DNA from: Pleurodeles waltl
Taxonomy: Eukaryota; Chordata; Amphibia; Caudata; Salamandridae
Assembly: GCF_031143425.1 (NCBI RefSeq)
Contig: NC_090442.1
Location: 421,245,776-421,309,775 of the forward strand
DNA length: 64,000 nucleotides
Direction of reading: 5' to 3'
Part shown: positions 36,901 to 48,442 of the stretch, piece by piece
Numbering within the stretch: the first letter of the stretch is position 1
Layout: each line of letters opens with the position of its first letter
Position numbers and translations under genes: made by a program
The notes under the pieces: model-generated
What the model saw: only the letters and a program-made list of their open reading frames with translations
Database searches by the model: none
What the model was told of the DNA's origin: nothing

Positions 36901-37000
36901 AATCTTTTGTAACTTGTGGGGATGGTGCTGTATTAATTGTCTGGGCTACTGGCATGGTAGTGGAATAGTATACCTTGACGCCACAGTGTTATTCTCTTTT
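30940..37000 (+). pseudogene. L1 ORF2, broken and interrupted by an LTR element
   Basis: Endonuclease: CNTNGMSN at about 30975, PDVIFLQETHL at about 31040, DHSVISM at about 31625. Reverse transcriptase: AMPNGNVAGNNGFP at about 32336, RDYKLFMKIWATR and DQAGFVGG at about 32560-32650, VDAEKAFD at about 32733, then FADN at about 33030 where active enzymes have FADD/YADD. After the LTR insertion the protein resumes at 35675 with LRQFVWNRKTPRVKYL and runs through 36143-36538 to a C-terminal region near 36900. Multiple frameshifts are present. The Asn in the catalytic motif alone would abolish activity. Confidence 0.85.
33426..35669. mobile_element. Solo-LTR-like element, 2.24 kb, TSD ATAAG
   Basis: Terminal TGTTAG and CTAACA, flanked by ATAAG at 33421-33425 and 35670-35674. 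Such TG...CA ends with a 5-bp duplication are typical of LTR retrotransposons. It sits inside L1 ORF2: the L1 protein reads on correctly from one side to the other. No open frame encodes a retroviral-type protein. Near the right end a block with recurrent GACGCA/ATCGACGC motifs lies at 34870-35290, and the terminal CCCTGACTAGAGTGAGGGTCC segment is shared with 59081-61282. Transcription direction was not determined. Confidence 0.8.
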
Positions 37001-37476
37001 TTCTGGTTGGCTGTTTCACACAGGTACACTTTAGTAGTACAGTGACAGACACAATCAGGTCTTTTATGGGATCTTACCCTCCTAGCCCTTTCTGCCTCTG
37101 TTTTTAAGGTGGTACTAGGTGTGCGCTTTTTTCTAGCACACCAGTACCTTAGTATTGGTTTATCTAGTACGTGTACATGTTTACCTAAACACTTGTTCAC
37201 TTTAGCACATGTTCACTTGTATTCAACTATTGGTTTTTTAGGATTTGGGGTTTTAGTGCATCATCTGCTCGTCTGAAGTTATTGTATTTCAGGAATCTGG
37301 TCAAAAATGTTGCAGTGAGATGTATTTTTTACTGTCAAAATATGCTGCACTAATGAAGTTTGTCGAAAGTTTGACCTTGGTTCCAGGATATTTTAAGCTA
37401 GTCTAATTCTAAATGCATATGTCATTTTATCTCTGCACAATAAAATATTTAGAAAGAAAGGGTCGTGGGTTCTCTT

Positions 37477-38095
37477 GTTGGATTAAGTGGATAGTGTTCA
37501 ATTAAGAATGACTAGTTACATCCAAGGAATAGTTTCAATAAATAGTTTTTGCTCAGCCTCAGCAACTTGGTAGTTTTATCCTTTCAGGCTACAGTGCCAT
37601 TAAATATTTGGTGACTATGCTCTTTATTATATACTCACTATCATAAATTTAAATAACATAACATATATACTGGGGTATAATGTAACATGAATGTGTTAAT
37701 AAACAATTGCCTGTGGATTTTTTTTTAATTTCTATCAGAAAATAATAATTGAGGTTCCACAATAAATTGTAATTAAGTACAAACATTTTTTTAAATGAAA
37801 TAAATATTTATTACATTTTATGTTTGTATTTCTGTGTATACTTGTGGTTTGTATTATATTTGGATTAAACTTATTAATAAATCCCAATAATAGAGTAATC
37901 ATTGCATCTGTAATATTAAAGTAAACCTATGTGTTGCTAATTACATTGAATTAAGGTTTAATTCTAATATTTATTTTTCCAAAAACAGTGATAATTGAAA
38001 ATAAATACAATTTAAAAAATCATGTTTGGAATGGCTGTTAAAATATTTTTTGTTAATTCTCTAATATGTGAACTTTCTACAATGTTTGCGGTAAA
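37477..38095. other. AT-rich, no gene recognised
   Basis: About 0.6 kb of very AT-rich sequence between the L1 and the minisatellite. No supported feature. Confidence 0.6.
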
Positions 38096-38608
38096 GAAGG
38101 AAGAATAATAAATCTGACCCCACTAATATACGCACTGTTCTCAATGAGTGTTGGATTGAAGTGAGAACTGTAAATCTGCTCCCCACTATTTACACTTTCC
38201 TTAATGTGTGGGATTGGACTCAGAATAGTAAACATACCCCTCTGCAAATTTAGGCAGCTTCCTCATTGCATGATGGATTGGAATTAGAATAGAAGAGATG
38301 ACCCCCTCCAATATATGCACTTTCTTATTGTGTGTAGTATTGCAGTTATAATATTATCTGACCCCTCCAATATATGCACTTTCCTCTGTGAGTGAGGGAT
38401 TACAGTTATAATAGTAAAGGTTAGCCCTCCCAATTATACATATATTTTCCTCAATGTATGTGTGATTGGAATTGGAATAGTATATCTTCTTCCTCCACTA
38501 GATCCACTTTCATCAATGTATGTGTGATTAGAGATAGAATAGTAAATCTGACCCCCTCCAATTAGTGCACTTTTTCCAATGCTACTGAGATTGAAGTTAA
38601 AATACTAA

Positions 38609-39155
38609 GGGCCTCATTATGAGTGTGGTGGTCCGAGGACTGTCACCCACGTGTTAACGGTCGGACCACCGCACTCGAGGCAGTCCGACAGCCCAATTGC
38701 AACCCAGGCAGGAGGACCCGCCAGGGGATTGCATTCTCCTCCGTGAACATGGACTCAGTGCTGCCTGGCTGATTAGAACTACCTTCACCACCTGCCTTTT
38801 CATAGTGGTCTGACCGGCATGGAAAGGTGAGAGTGTGCTGGGGGCCACAGGGGGCCCCTGTTACACCTATGCCCAGAGTATGGGCAGTGCAGGCCCCCCC
38901 TGGCCTAGCCCCATCTACTTTGTAGACAGTGCGCATTCCGAGGGTGCTGGTCTGCCCTCTCTGTGCTATGAGATAGCACTCGGCTTAAGGGAGCTGAGTA
39001 CTACCTCGTAGCACTGCTCCTGCCAGACAGACCAGCGAGAACGTTCTATTGCAATGTTGTAACAGGTCAGGGGGGATGCCACCTCCATGGCGGTGGCGTC
39101 CTCCCCGCAAGTTTGGCGGTCTTGTGGTGGGACCACCAAACTCTTAATGAGGCCC
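38609..39155. mobile_element. Harbinger-type MITE, TAA TSD
   Basis: Starts GGGCCTCATTATGAG and ends CTCTTAATGAGGCCC, flanked by TAA at 38606-38608 and 39156-39158. The subterminal segments (GGTGGTCCGAGG; GTGGGACCACC) are inverted relatives. The interior resembles 62481-63080 in places, such as a TTTGTAGACAGTG box. Inserted in the minisatellite. No coding capacity. Confidence 0.85.
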
Positions 39156-39221
39156 TAAATCTTACCCCGCCAATATATATATACTTTGCCTAATGTTTTG
39201 TCATCAGACTTAGAATAGTAA

Positions 39222-39858
39222 GGACAAGATTCACAAACTTTTATGTCAGGTTTATGTTACCTTTGTAACGCAAACCTGACACAAAACCTTTATTGGGATT
39301 TACAGACCTATGCAAATTGGTATTTGCATTTGTTTGTAAGCAAAAGTAATGCAAACCACCATGAATCGCTGCCTTGCGCTACTTAGTATCAAGGGGTTGT
39401 TACATGGATGGTACATGGGCGTTCCTGTGCTACCACCCATGCTTTTTCATGTAACATTAGTAAACAGGGTTTCATGCCAAAAAATAACACTGCTGCAAAG
39501 CATTAAAAGAAGAAATGCTTTCATTTCTCCTTTCTTTTCTGATTCTGCATGTGTGCTGCACTGTACAGCACACATACAAACTAGGACAAGTTTTAAGTTC
39601 AGTCTAAGCATAGTATTTTGTACTGGAATTACACCCTTCCAGTTCAAAACCTATGCTAGACTCATTCACACACCCTTTCACTAGGGCACAGAGGTGTGTG
39701 TGTGGCGCTCTGAGGCACAATCTGCACTATTGCTAGAGAGAGGGGATGGGAGTGCCAAATTGCTGTAGATATGGCGCTATCCTGCTCTCTCCCTGTCATA
39801 TAATACAGCATTTTTGGCTGCTGTTCTGTGTTGCATGACAGTTTTGTGAATCTGGACC
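39222..39858. mobile_element. Harbinger-type MITE, TAA TSD
   Basis: Starts GGACAAGATTCACAAA and ends TTTGTGAATCTGGACC, flanked by TAA at 39219-39221 and 39859-39861. The second interruption of the minisatellite. It belongs with the partial element beginning at 63486 and shares internal blocks with 18719-19360. Non-coding. Confidence 0.85.
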
Positions 39859-40125
39859 TAATTCTGGCCCTGACATATGTACTTTTCACACAGTATGTGG
39901 GATTATAGTTAGAGTGGTAAATCTGCCCCCTCCAATATATGAACTTTCCCCAATGTTTGTGAGCTTGGAGTTTGAATAGTAAATGTGACCCCCTTCAGTA
40001 TGTGCAATTTCTCCAAAGTTTTTGGGATCTGAGTTAGAATAGTAAATTTAACCCCTTCCAAATATGTGCACTTTTCCCAATGGGTGTAGAATTGGAGCGA
40101 GAATAGTAAACCTGCCATCCAATAA

Positions 40126-41460
40126 ACATGCATCAGTGAACAAAAAAAATGGCAACCTAATGGCAAGAAATGTTAATCAAGTATATATTTGTGACACACC
40201 TCAAATGCTATAGGATTGATACTGTATGTAAACATGTGCGAAGTGGTGATAGCATAATATATTTGCATAAACTGGAGTCATGATACATTATAAGATTTTA
40301 AACAAATTAATCTAACAAATTAAATAAGGAAAAATGACTAAATGTCCATCTTTAATGTATCCTGTCCTCCTGCCTTTCTTGCCCTTCACTTTGAATTTAG
40401 TTTTTTTGTGAGCATTTTGCTAGGATTCAATTGGCAATATTGTTAACAATGAAAAATATTAATTTGGTAACCCCTATTTCATATTTTCTAAGTCAGGGAA
40501 TATTCACCAGAAACAAAAAATGTTTGAAGTTTGTACAGAATGCCCAGTGGGGTGAAACTGGTTTTAAATAATTTGTATAGTTTTCCATCTCATTTGACAT
40601 ATTACAATATCACTTTATTGATTATTTCATTTATGATTTTATGGGATGAAATTAAAAGTTGACGCATATATTGAAGCTTAAAAGGAAATAAGGAGTCTGG
40701 TTGCTAGATGTGACAATTATGATAGATATGCATAATGCAAGGCGCTCTGAACCCCTGGAAAATTGACTTTTTTTTACAGTGGTCTAATGCAATCCCTGGT
40801 GAACTGTAGTAAACAAAGTTGTTAAAAAATATTGTTGCATTTGTAGAAATACTAGAATTGAATATTCAACTTAGCATCTTAGATTCTCTATATTTATGAA
40901 AAGAGACTATAAGTTAAAAAAAAGTGTTGCACATCTTTGAGTATATTTCACAAAGGCCGAAGAGAGTGAAATGTGTTATCTTTGAATTATCTGTTGGTGT
41001 TAAATAAATACGAATTAATTAAAAACATTGCTGAGTGCTGGCAATTTATTTCTTCTTGTTTTGACGTTTCTTGGGATGTTTTCTATTTTTAATATGTTTG
41101 AAAAGTACATTAAACTATAATAATATAAGCATGATTTATGTATATAGGATATCTGTTCTTTTCACAAAATATTTTTGTATGAAAAACTTTTTAACTATTG
41201 ATTATTTTCATTAAAATTAAGTTCATTGATTAACTTAATATTTTATTAAATGACATTAATTGATTTACTTTTAAAACCTTTTTTTAATTGTTTAATGCTA
41301 TTCTGTTGAAAGCTATATGATTGTTATTTATTTTAGTAAATAGTGTATTATTGCAGTAGATATTTATATAGTTGCTACACTTTTGCTGATATTATATATG
41401 GCAATATTGTTGCCAATTGAGTACTGACATTTTTACACAATAATTTTGTGTCACAATATT
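40126..41460. other. AT-rich; one possible retroelement 3' end
   Basis: Very AT-rich. On the plus strand at 40951-41008, AAGGCCGAAGAGAGTGAAATGTG is followed by AATAAA at 41003-41008, similar in layout to the minus-strand motif at 22432-22466. It may be a Penelope-like or other retroelement 3' end, but no coding domain supports this. Nothing else was recognised. Confidence 0.4.
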
Positions 41461-43254
41461 TTTATAGTCGATATTCTGAAATACAATTTTTAAACCTTAT
41501 TGCACACTCCAGAGAGCACTCTGATCTACCTGTCCCATTCAGCCTCTGACCCCTCCTGCATGCACCTGATCTCATTAGAACAGGCAAGGCCTTCCTCCCT
41601 GGCCGAAGGTTTGTGGAGATCAGGTAGAAGACTTGTGCAGTGCTAGCGATTATCACCTAGCTGGGCAGAGAGTACATACTTCTGTTTTCTCTCTCTGGAG
41701 CTGTGAGGTCCAACCTTCCATCTATGGAAGCAGAAAGCCTTGATACTGGAGCTCAGGAAATAAAAACGGGGCAATCTGATCTTCCAGGTCTATGCTGCCA
41801 TTTGACCCCTCCAGTGCGCACCTCTTCTTGGATGCATTAAGATTGCCTCTCCTCACCATCAAAGGCGTATGGTACAAGTAGAAGGTTGCAGTGACAAAGG
41901 TTGCTAAAAAACGGAACCAAGAGTGGATACTGCGGGAGCTCTTGCTTGAGGGGCAGAGTGTGGCTGCTCAGTCTAAATCTCTAGTTGTGATCCAATGGAC
42001 GGAGAACCATAGTGGCAAGCAGAAAGGGCACGTCATGCACTCTATGCATCTATGGAGTGGTCTACAGGTTTCTTTTGCAGGCACAAAGAGAGTACACGTG
42101 TTCCTGCACTACACACTTATGTGCAAAAGCATCCTGGCAGCAAATAAAGTTGCAGGGAAAATTATAAAATGGCCGATGTGGTGAACCTTATTACACTGAG
42201 GGAAATCGCCTCATGTGACATGGTAGCCCCATTTTCACATTTCCAAGAGCACCATCTTAGAGGAGGGAACACCACTGACAACTCAGTGGGGTCTACTAGA
42301 GACTCCTATCAATGATCAGCACTCGAGGGTCTCAGATACTGAATTCTGATCTGCCAGTTGGAATCGCCACTTCTCTTCCTTAATGATTGCCCCAGTCTGT
42401 GCTTGCTGTCCACTGGGCTTATCCAGCTTCAATAACATGACGCGTGAAGTGGACAAGTGTTCACCATCATGCATGTGACAAATATGAATAAAAAGAAACT
42501 AGAAACCCCTTGCAAATAAAGTCATGCAGGTGGTAGCCACCAGCTGCTGCCGTGGGGGTCCCCGGGTTCAATCAATGATTAATTGGAGGTCCACAGAAGT
42601 CACAAAGTTAAGAAACCTAAATCACTGACTTTCAAAAAAACAATGGCCTTCCACTGGGAAGTTCAAAAATGTCACTTGCACATCAAAACCATGCAATAGC
42701 GAAAGTGGGCCGGCCTAACGCCCCTTTATTTATTTATTCTGTATTATGTTTTAAGATCATTCATCGTGTTTACAAATGCTGTGGCAAACAGCTTAGGCTG
42801 TGTCTAGTCAAACCTAAAAACGGACGTTACTGAATAATAGCAACAGATCTCTACTGTATGCATGTGCTATGAACGTGTCATTGGCCTAAGAAGAGGTCAC
42901 CTGCAGACAAGGCAATTCCATGTGCTCTACAGCATAGACCTGTGGCGGGGTATTTCTTCTGGTATGACAGCTGAGCAGACTAATACACCTGCTGTAAAAA
43001 CATGCATTGACATGAACATCACACGTTCCCCTCCACACAGCTACATACTCAGTAATCCTTCTTAAATCCCTATAATACAGGGCAGCGTCTTCCGTGACAG
43101 CAACCACTGAGATTCACTGAGCTTCAGAATACCAGGGATGACCAACTGTTCTCTTGCGCATGTTCCTTCCCCTCATGTCTGCCCTGCTAGGCACATAAAT
43201 CACAAGGAGAGGCTCCACGCAAAGCATGACACAGAAATGAACCATTGCCACACG
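41461..43254. other. No gene recognised
   Basis: About 1.8 kb of mixed composition. A 97-codon open frame (41891-42184, plus) has no recognisable domain. The stretch 41530-41645 and the stretch 41800-41885 share several short blocks (GACCCCTCC, GCACCT, AAGTAGAAG-like) and may be a diverged duplication. Confidence 0.5.
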
Positions 43255-43575
43255 CTACTGAGCGACCAAACTGCGAGGAGAGTGCGGCGTGACGCTGTTT
43301 CACCGGGTTTCCACTGCACGTCGTCGCTTGGTGCGGTTGGTACACTCGAGTGTCTGAATGGTTTTAATCCAACAGTGTGACGCCTTTGTTCATCGTGGCA
43401 GGCAGTGTGTTTGTCTTCTTTGCCGGTACATCTTGCGCTTTTTGTTACGCGGTCCCCTGTCACGCACAACAAATGCCGCCACGCGCATCTCCGTCACTAC
43501 GTCGGTTCGTGCTCATAATATCAGATGTGAAGCACTTATCTCAACAGTGTTTTGCTCCCGAGCAGCTGACAAAGG
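43255..43575. promoter_or_regulatory. CpG-rich patch, possible CpG island
   Basis: By eye about 25 CpG dinucleotides fall in roughly 270 bases (43260-43530), whereas the flanking kilobases have almost none. No transposon terminus or tandem repeat was recognised around it. It could be a small regulatory CpG island, a 5' exon of an unrecognised transcript, or a young GC-rich transposon fragment. Frames here (for example 43358-43636) show no known domain. Confidence 0.3.
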
Positions 43576-44255
43576 CGATACACCCCCAGGAGCCATTTAT
43601 TTCTTGAGTGGCTGTGTCAGCAGCAAGACACGATGAGTCTTCGGTCCCCGTTCAAAAGGCCAACGGCGCTTTTTATTACTTAAAATATTCACAGGACTTG
43701 TCAAGTTTGCTTCCTCGTGTTATTTCCAGTGGGCTAACCTTATTGGCCCATTCGTTCTTCCAGTCTGTAGTGTTGAAACAATTTGTTTGTCACAAGCCTA
43801 CTCCTCTTTCTTTGCTCAGTATGTGTATATTTAATCTCGCATTGTTTTTTTCTCGATATGCTGCTGGTACGAATCTGGCACGGCCTGTCAGTCCATTACA
43901 TAATAAAATCCACTCTGCTCTTCAGTCTGAGAAGCAGCTGTACAAATGACCTGTGACATTCATTTGCCTCGTACATAATCATTGCGGATGCCCCGGCTCT
44001 AGTGGATACCGAAGTCTTCTTGGACTATGCCATTGTGTGCAAAAAGAGGTTGTGCATCTATTTCATTTTAGTATTTCGGTCCAAGCAATTTCACAAAATA
44101 TACGGAAAGAGTCTCCCCTTGCCACTGGTCATGCAATTCAAAGTATGCAGTTTTCTTCTCTGATCATAACAATGTGGCTGGTATTTACTCTGCAAGGAAG
44201 GAGCCAGAACATTTATCCATAACCTGAATGTGTCAAGTGAGCAAGCGAGACACCC
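43576..44255. other. No gene recognised
   Basis: About 0.7 kb with open frames up to 113 codons (43608-43949, plus) and no recognisable domain. It is followed by an A run at about 44265-44279, which could mark the end of a retroposed sequence, but no source was identified. Confidence 0.45.
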
Positions 44256-44339
44256 TGGGGAAGTTAAAAAAAAAAAAAACAATATAATATGATGTACTTA
44301 TGTACCTTAAATAATTCCTGCCGTCTTTTCTTTTAGCCC

Positions 44340-44705
44340 CCCTTCAACTAATCTCATCCATCCATCCTTTCCTTCATACTTGCCTTGATACTTGAATATT
44401 TTATTCGTTATTCTTCTGATTGTCTTTCCACCCTTCCATTGTGGCATACTTTCCTTCCATGCCTTCATCTACCTTTCCCTCATTTCATCTTTCTTTCTTT
44501 TATTTCACATTTATTTCCTTCCTTCCCTCCTTACATGTACTTATTTTATTCCATCCCTCCATCTTTACTTTCATCTATTTTCTTCCACCCTTCCCTATAT
44601 GCTAATATTTTCCCTGCTCCCCTTCGTTGCTTTACATTTTATTTAATCTCTTTTCTTCCTTTCGCATTCATTTCATGCACTCACTCCATTTTCATCTCGC
44701 CTTTT
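44340..44705. repeat. Pyrimidine-rich tract (CCTTCC/CATC)n
   Basis: The plus strand is dominated by TTCC, CATC and TTTC steps. Leu/Phe/Ser-rich frames across it reflect composition only. Confidence 0.8.
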
Positions 44706-45109
44706 TTGTAACAATTTCTCGTTTTGTTTTACTGCGCTTAAATGATCAGCCCTCGCCATGCAGCGCTACAAGAGTACTGTCTTGCATTTACTAGTTTTTC
44801 AGCAGATACCTGGGAGTCAAAGATAAAAGCTGAGCGGTGCCATATATAATACTCAGTGGGCCCAGTGTCAAACTCCCAGTGCACCTGGGACAGCGGGTGG
44901 TTCCTAACACCCCTGTACTTCTGTAAATCTTTGTCTCAAACTTGAAACAGAAGCTTTGTGCTAAGAACACAGGTTGACAGTTTTTAATGCTTCATGTTAT
45001 GTAGCACAGAATGGCACTTTGATCTTACCTGTGATGAACTTTTAAAAGAAAATAAATTGATGGTTATCATAAATCATGGACTAATTATAATACTCCTCGT
45101 ATGTACTTG
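44706..45109. other. No gene recognised
   Basis: About 0.4 kb between the pyrimidine tract and the foldback MITE, with no supported feature. Confidence 0.5.
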
Positions 45110-46043
45110 GGCCCATATTTATACTTTTTGACGCTAAACTGCGCTAACGCAGTTTAGCGTCAAAAAGTTTTGCGCCGTCTAACGCCATTCTGAAGCGCCA
45201 TGCGGGCGCCGTATTTATGGAATGGCGTTAGACGGCGCAATCAGACCGGCGCTGCCTGGTTTGCGTGGGAAAAAACCACGTAGACCAGACAGCGCCGGCG
45301 TAGGGGGAAAATGGCGCATGGGCGTCTTAAAATGGGGCAAGTCAGGTTACGTCGAAAAAATCGTCTTAACCCGACTTGCGCCATTTTTTAACGACGCCCA
45401 TCCCCCATCAACATGACTCCTATCATTGTAAAGATAGGAGTCATGCCCCCTTGCCCAATGGCCATGCCCAGGGGACTTCTGTCCCCTGGGCATGGTCATT
45501 GGGCATAGTGGCATGTAGGGGGGCACAAATCAGGCCCCCCTATGCCACAAAATATTATAAAAAAAAAAAAAGAAAAAACTTACCTGAACTTACCTGAATG
45601 TCCCTGGGGTGGGTCCCTCCAGCCTTGGGTGTCCTCCTGGGGTGGGCAAGGGTGGCAGGGGGGGTCCCTGGGGGCAGGGGAGGGCACTCTGGGCTCATTT
45701 TGAGCCCACTTGTCCCTTAACGCCATGCCTGACCCAGGCGTTAAAAAGCGGCGCAAATGCGCCGTTTTTAGCCACGCCCACTCCCGGGCGTCGCTTTTGC
45801 CCGGGAGTATAAATACCACGTAAAGGCCTGGGAGTCATTTTTTAGACGGGAACGCCTCCCTTGCATATCATTAACGCAAGGAAGGGGTTCACGCTAAAAA
45901 ATGACGCACATTCCGGGAACTTTGGCGCTATTCGCCTCTAACGCCATAGTATAAATATGGCGTTAGTTGGCGTTAGTTTTGCGTCGAAATTGCGTCAAAA
46001 AAAACGACGCAATTTTGGCGCAAACGGAGTATAAATATGGCCC
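45110..46043. mobile_element. 934-bp GACGC/GGCGTTA foldback MITE, TTG TSD
   Basis: Ends GGCCCATATTTATAC and GTATAAATATGGCCC, inverted with one mismatch, flanked by TTG at 45107-45109 and 46044-46046. The interior is made of hairpins: TTTTTGACGCTAAACTGCG with complement at 45127-45166, GCGCCGTCTAACGCCATTC paired with 45222-45240, and CAGGGGAC-type pairs near 45470-45500. The motif GGCGTTA and its complement recur many times. A 3-bp duplication with such ends is PIF/Harbinger-like. The element at 8880-9030 is a short relative. Confidence 0.85.
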
Positions 46044-46259
46044 TTGGTGCCTCAGAAAACTTTGATTCAGTATCCAATATGTTTGAATGGCACAAGCTCC
46101 ACGCATGTAAACCTAAACAGGACATGGCTCAACTGCCCTAGGCACTAGAAAAGGAATTGTAGCAATGTAACGAGGAGGGGGAGATCAGGTGTAATTAGGA
46201 TTACCACATGCAATGCAGATATTATCACCAATCTCAGTGCCCTGCTTCCATTCCATAAT

Positions 46260-48437
46260 GTAAGGGCGAAGGAATGATGTTTCCTATTAAGATAACTCTT
46301 AAATTCTCATTCTTTGGCGCATTGATTTCTCACCCTCCAGAGTACCACGATAACTTTGCTAGTGAATGCTATTGCTCCACACGACATTCATTACTCCAAC
46401 TTTAATAGTAAAGTTGGGGTCCTTAAAGTACACATGGAGGAGCTAAACCGCACTGTGTACTGAAAGAGGCCTTATTGGCCTCAATCTCATTCAGTTAGTT
46501 ACTTGCCTCACTCACAAAGCCGGTTGCACACAGACTTGACCTGATCTTCACAAAATGCTCTACCAGAAGAGCAGGGACTCCCATTCATTTAACCTGGTCG
46601 GACCATATGTTGCTGCCGTTCTGGTTCTCTGGCATAAGTACTTAACAACAGCAGTAAAAGGTTGGAAAGTATTTGTGAACACAGCATACAATCACGGAAT
46701 CTCACAGCGCTGAAGCCCTTGCTTTGGCAAGTTTCAGAGCAGAAGGTAACTTGGAGGCCGATGTTATGTATTTTAATATCTTGGTAATTCAGCTGGTGGA
46801 TAAGACTGCCACATAAAAAATACCCTTAGAAAGAAACCATCTAATCCATGGTTTACAGTCGGGCTGAAAGATAAAAAAATCAACATGCAAACAATTGGAA
46901 AGAACTTGGAGGAAGCACTATGATGCTTCCTCTAAAGGAATGTACAAGACTGCTTTAGAGAACCTTCCATAAGCAAACTTATAGGAGGTATTGACTACAC
47001 AGATTTCCACAGCAAGTAAAGGCTCTACAGAAAATTAATGCTGATTTTGAAGAGCTGCAAGCAAAGTTTTCATCAACTACCCCTCATATAGATGAGGGAT
47101 CCATAGAGGGCCCAAATCTGCATGTTTTTGAGAAGATTACATTTAAGGTGTATACTCAGGCACTCTTTGTAGGAAGCTGGCTATGTATATGCTATACCAA
47201 AATGAGGGGTAGTGTGCTTTGCAGACAGTGAAAATTGTGACAGGTGATGGTGCACCCTACACACTACAGCATTACCACTGGCTCTATTATCAGCTGGCAT
47301 CAATGTTGTAGGCTGTTTCTGCCTGCTGACCCAGTGGGAAACTCTTAACGGAGCCTGCGGAAAGGGGATTGCACAGGTGGTGACCTGACCACGGGGGTTA
47401 ATGACCCCCCATAATGTCCTACAGGGATCTCCTCTCAGCGCCTCCTTGTTTATCATTTAGGCCCCCTTAGCCAAGACTGTAGAGCCATGGGGTTTCAGAA
47501 GTATATTTTATGCATGTGACATGTCTGATGCTTTCTTTCCAGCAGATAGATGAGATGGCTGTGGGAAGATTACAGGAATGTTTCAGCAAAATAGCAAGCT
47601 AGATGAAAAAGAGCTGCCTCACGCTCAATTCTGAAAAATTAGAGATTCTCTTCTTCTTAGTGGAAACGAAGTCCAAGGAGATACAAAACTGGTGGCAGAG
47701 AAATCTTGGGATGCCCTTTGCCCCTGCCTCTACAGTAAGGAATCCTGGCATAACATTTGATCAAGAGCTCTCTTTCAAACCTCAGGTGTGCACTATCACA
47801 GGGTTCTGTTTTGGGCTATTAAAATCCTTGAAAAACATGCCAGATTTTCTCCCAACTCTGGTATGAAAAACAATAGTGTATGCACTCAGAACTTCCAGTT
47901 TAGATAAAGCTCATTCTCTTTACCTGGGGCTGCCACCTCACGTCATTCTCAATCTTCAGATGGTGCAGATGTTGGATAAAAGACTGATCTTAAAAGTGCC
48001 TAGGAAAGTGTTCATTTCTCCCCATCTTAAGAAGCTGTACTGACTGCCAATAGGGCAAAATATTAAGTTCAAAGCACTGCTTAGTGTGTACAGAACACTG
48101 CATAACAAAGGGCCACCGTGTCTGTAAGCGAGGATTAAGAAGTATGTCCTCAGAAGGTCAAGAAGTATGCCCTCAGTAGGTCACTCCAATCAGGTAACCA
48201 GTATCTTCTTACTACTCCTAGAATCCTGAGAGCCCGAAGAGGTGGAAGCTCCTTTGCTTTTCTAACTTCAAAACTGTGAAATAATCTTCTGCTAGCTCTT
48301 AGAAAATCCCAGTCTGAAGTCTACTTTAAAAAATGTCCTGGAAACCTATTTTTCAATGAGTGCCTGGTCGATTGTTTATGTTACCTATTGGTTAGCGTCA
48401 GGGAAGCATCTTTTGAAGCAGCTCATGTGCTTAATAA
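46260..48437 (+). pseudogene. L2-clade LINE ORF2 remnant
   Basis: Fragments of the L2 polyprotein follow each other on the plus strand in several frames. Endonuclease C-terminus: ALISHPPEY near 46320, LVTCLTHKAG near 46495, LDLIFTK near 46545 and TWSDH near 46597. Linker: NPWFTVGLKDKK near 46845. Reverse transcriptase: LQGSPLSASLF near 47425, followed by a degraded YADD region. C-terminus: RARRGGSSFAFL and YFKKCPGNLFFN near 48230-48350. The 3' end (GTGCTTAATAAATGAC) is where the next LTR inserted. It is far more decayed than the L2 at 3655-6838. Confidence 0.7.
47210..47410. mobile_element. Harbinger MITE fragment inside the L2 remnant
   Basis: The blocks TTTGCAGACAGTGAA, CTGGCATCAATGTTGTAGG, TGCCTGCTGACCCAG and GGGAAACTC appear here in the same order as at about 62825-62980 in the MITE 62481-63080. 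The right end TTAATGACCCCCC resembles a terminus of that family. Just before it, 47169-47216 (TGTAGGAAGCTGGCT...) may be a separate fragment. This interrupts the L2 reverse transcriptase. Confidence 0.6.
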
Positions 48438-48442
48438 ATGAC

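Larger units (their letters stand above)
28095..37465 (+). mobile_element. Full-length L1-clade LINE with 11-bp TSD and nested LTR
   Basis: The element is bounded by TGGGTTCTCTT at 28084-28094 and 37466-37476, a perfect 11-bp duplication. It has a 5' UTR of about 1.4 kb, ORF1, ORF2, and a 3' end with AATAAA at 37439-37444 about 20 bases before the junction. Removing the LTR-like insert (33426-35669 plus one copy of its duplication) leaves about 7.1 kb, the expected size of a complete L1 of this clade. Frameshifts and a mutated reverse transcriptase motif make it non-autonomous. Confidence 0.9.
38100..40125. repeat. Minisatellite, unit about 64-72 bp, split by two MITEs
   Basis: About eight units in 38100-38605, one in 39159-39220 and about four in 39862-40125. 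Each unit reads roughly AATAGTAAATCTGACCCC, then CTCCAATATATGCAC, TTTCC, CAATGTGTG and GGATTGGAGTTAG. The two gaps are occupied exactly by the MITEs at 38609-39155 and 39222-39858, so the array was once continuous. Units are about 70-85% alike by eye. Confidence 0.8.

Noticed and set aside
42862..44222. Several overlapping frames of 67-113 codons as host exons
   Set aside because: They lie in different frames and strands, with no recognisable domain and no convincing splice structure. Only the CpG-rich patch was kept, as a low-confidence regulatory candidate.
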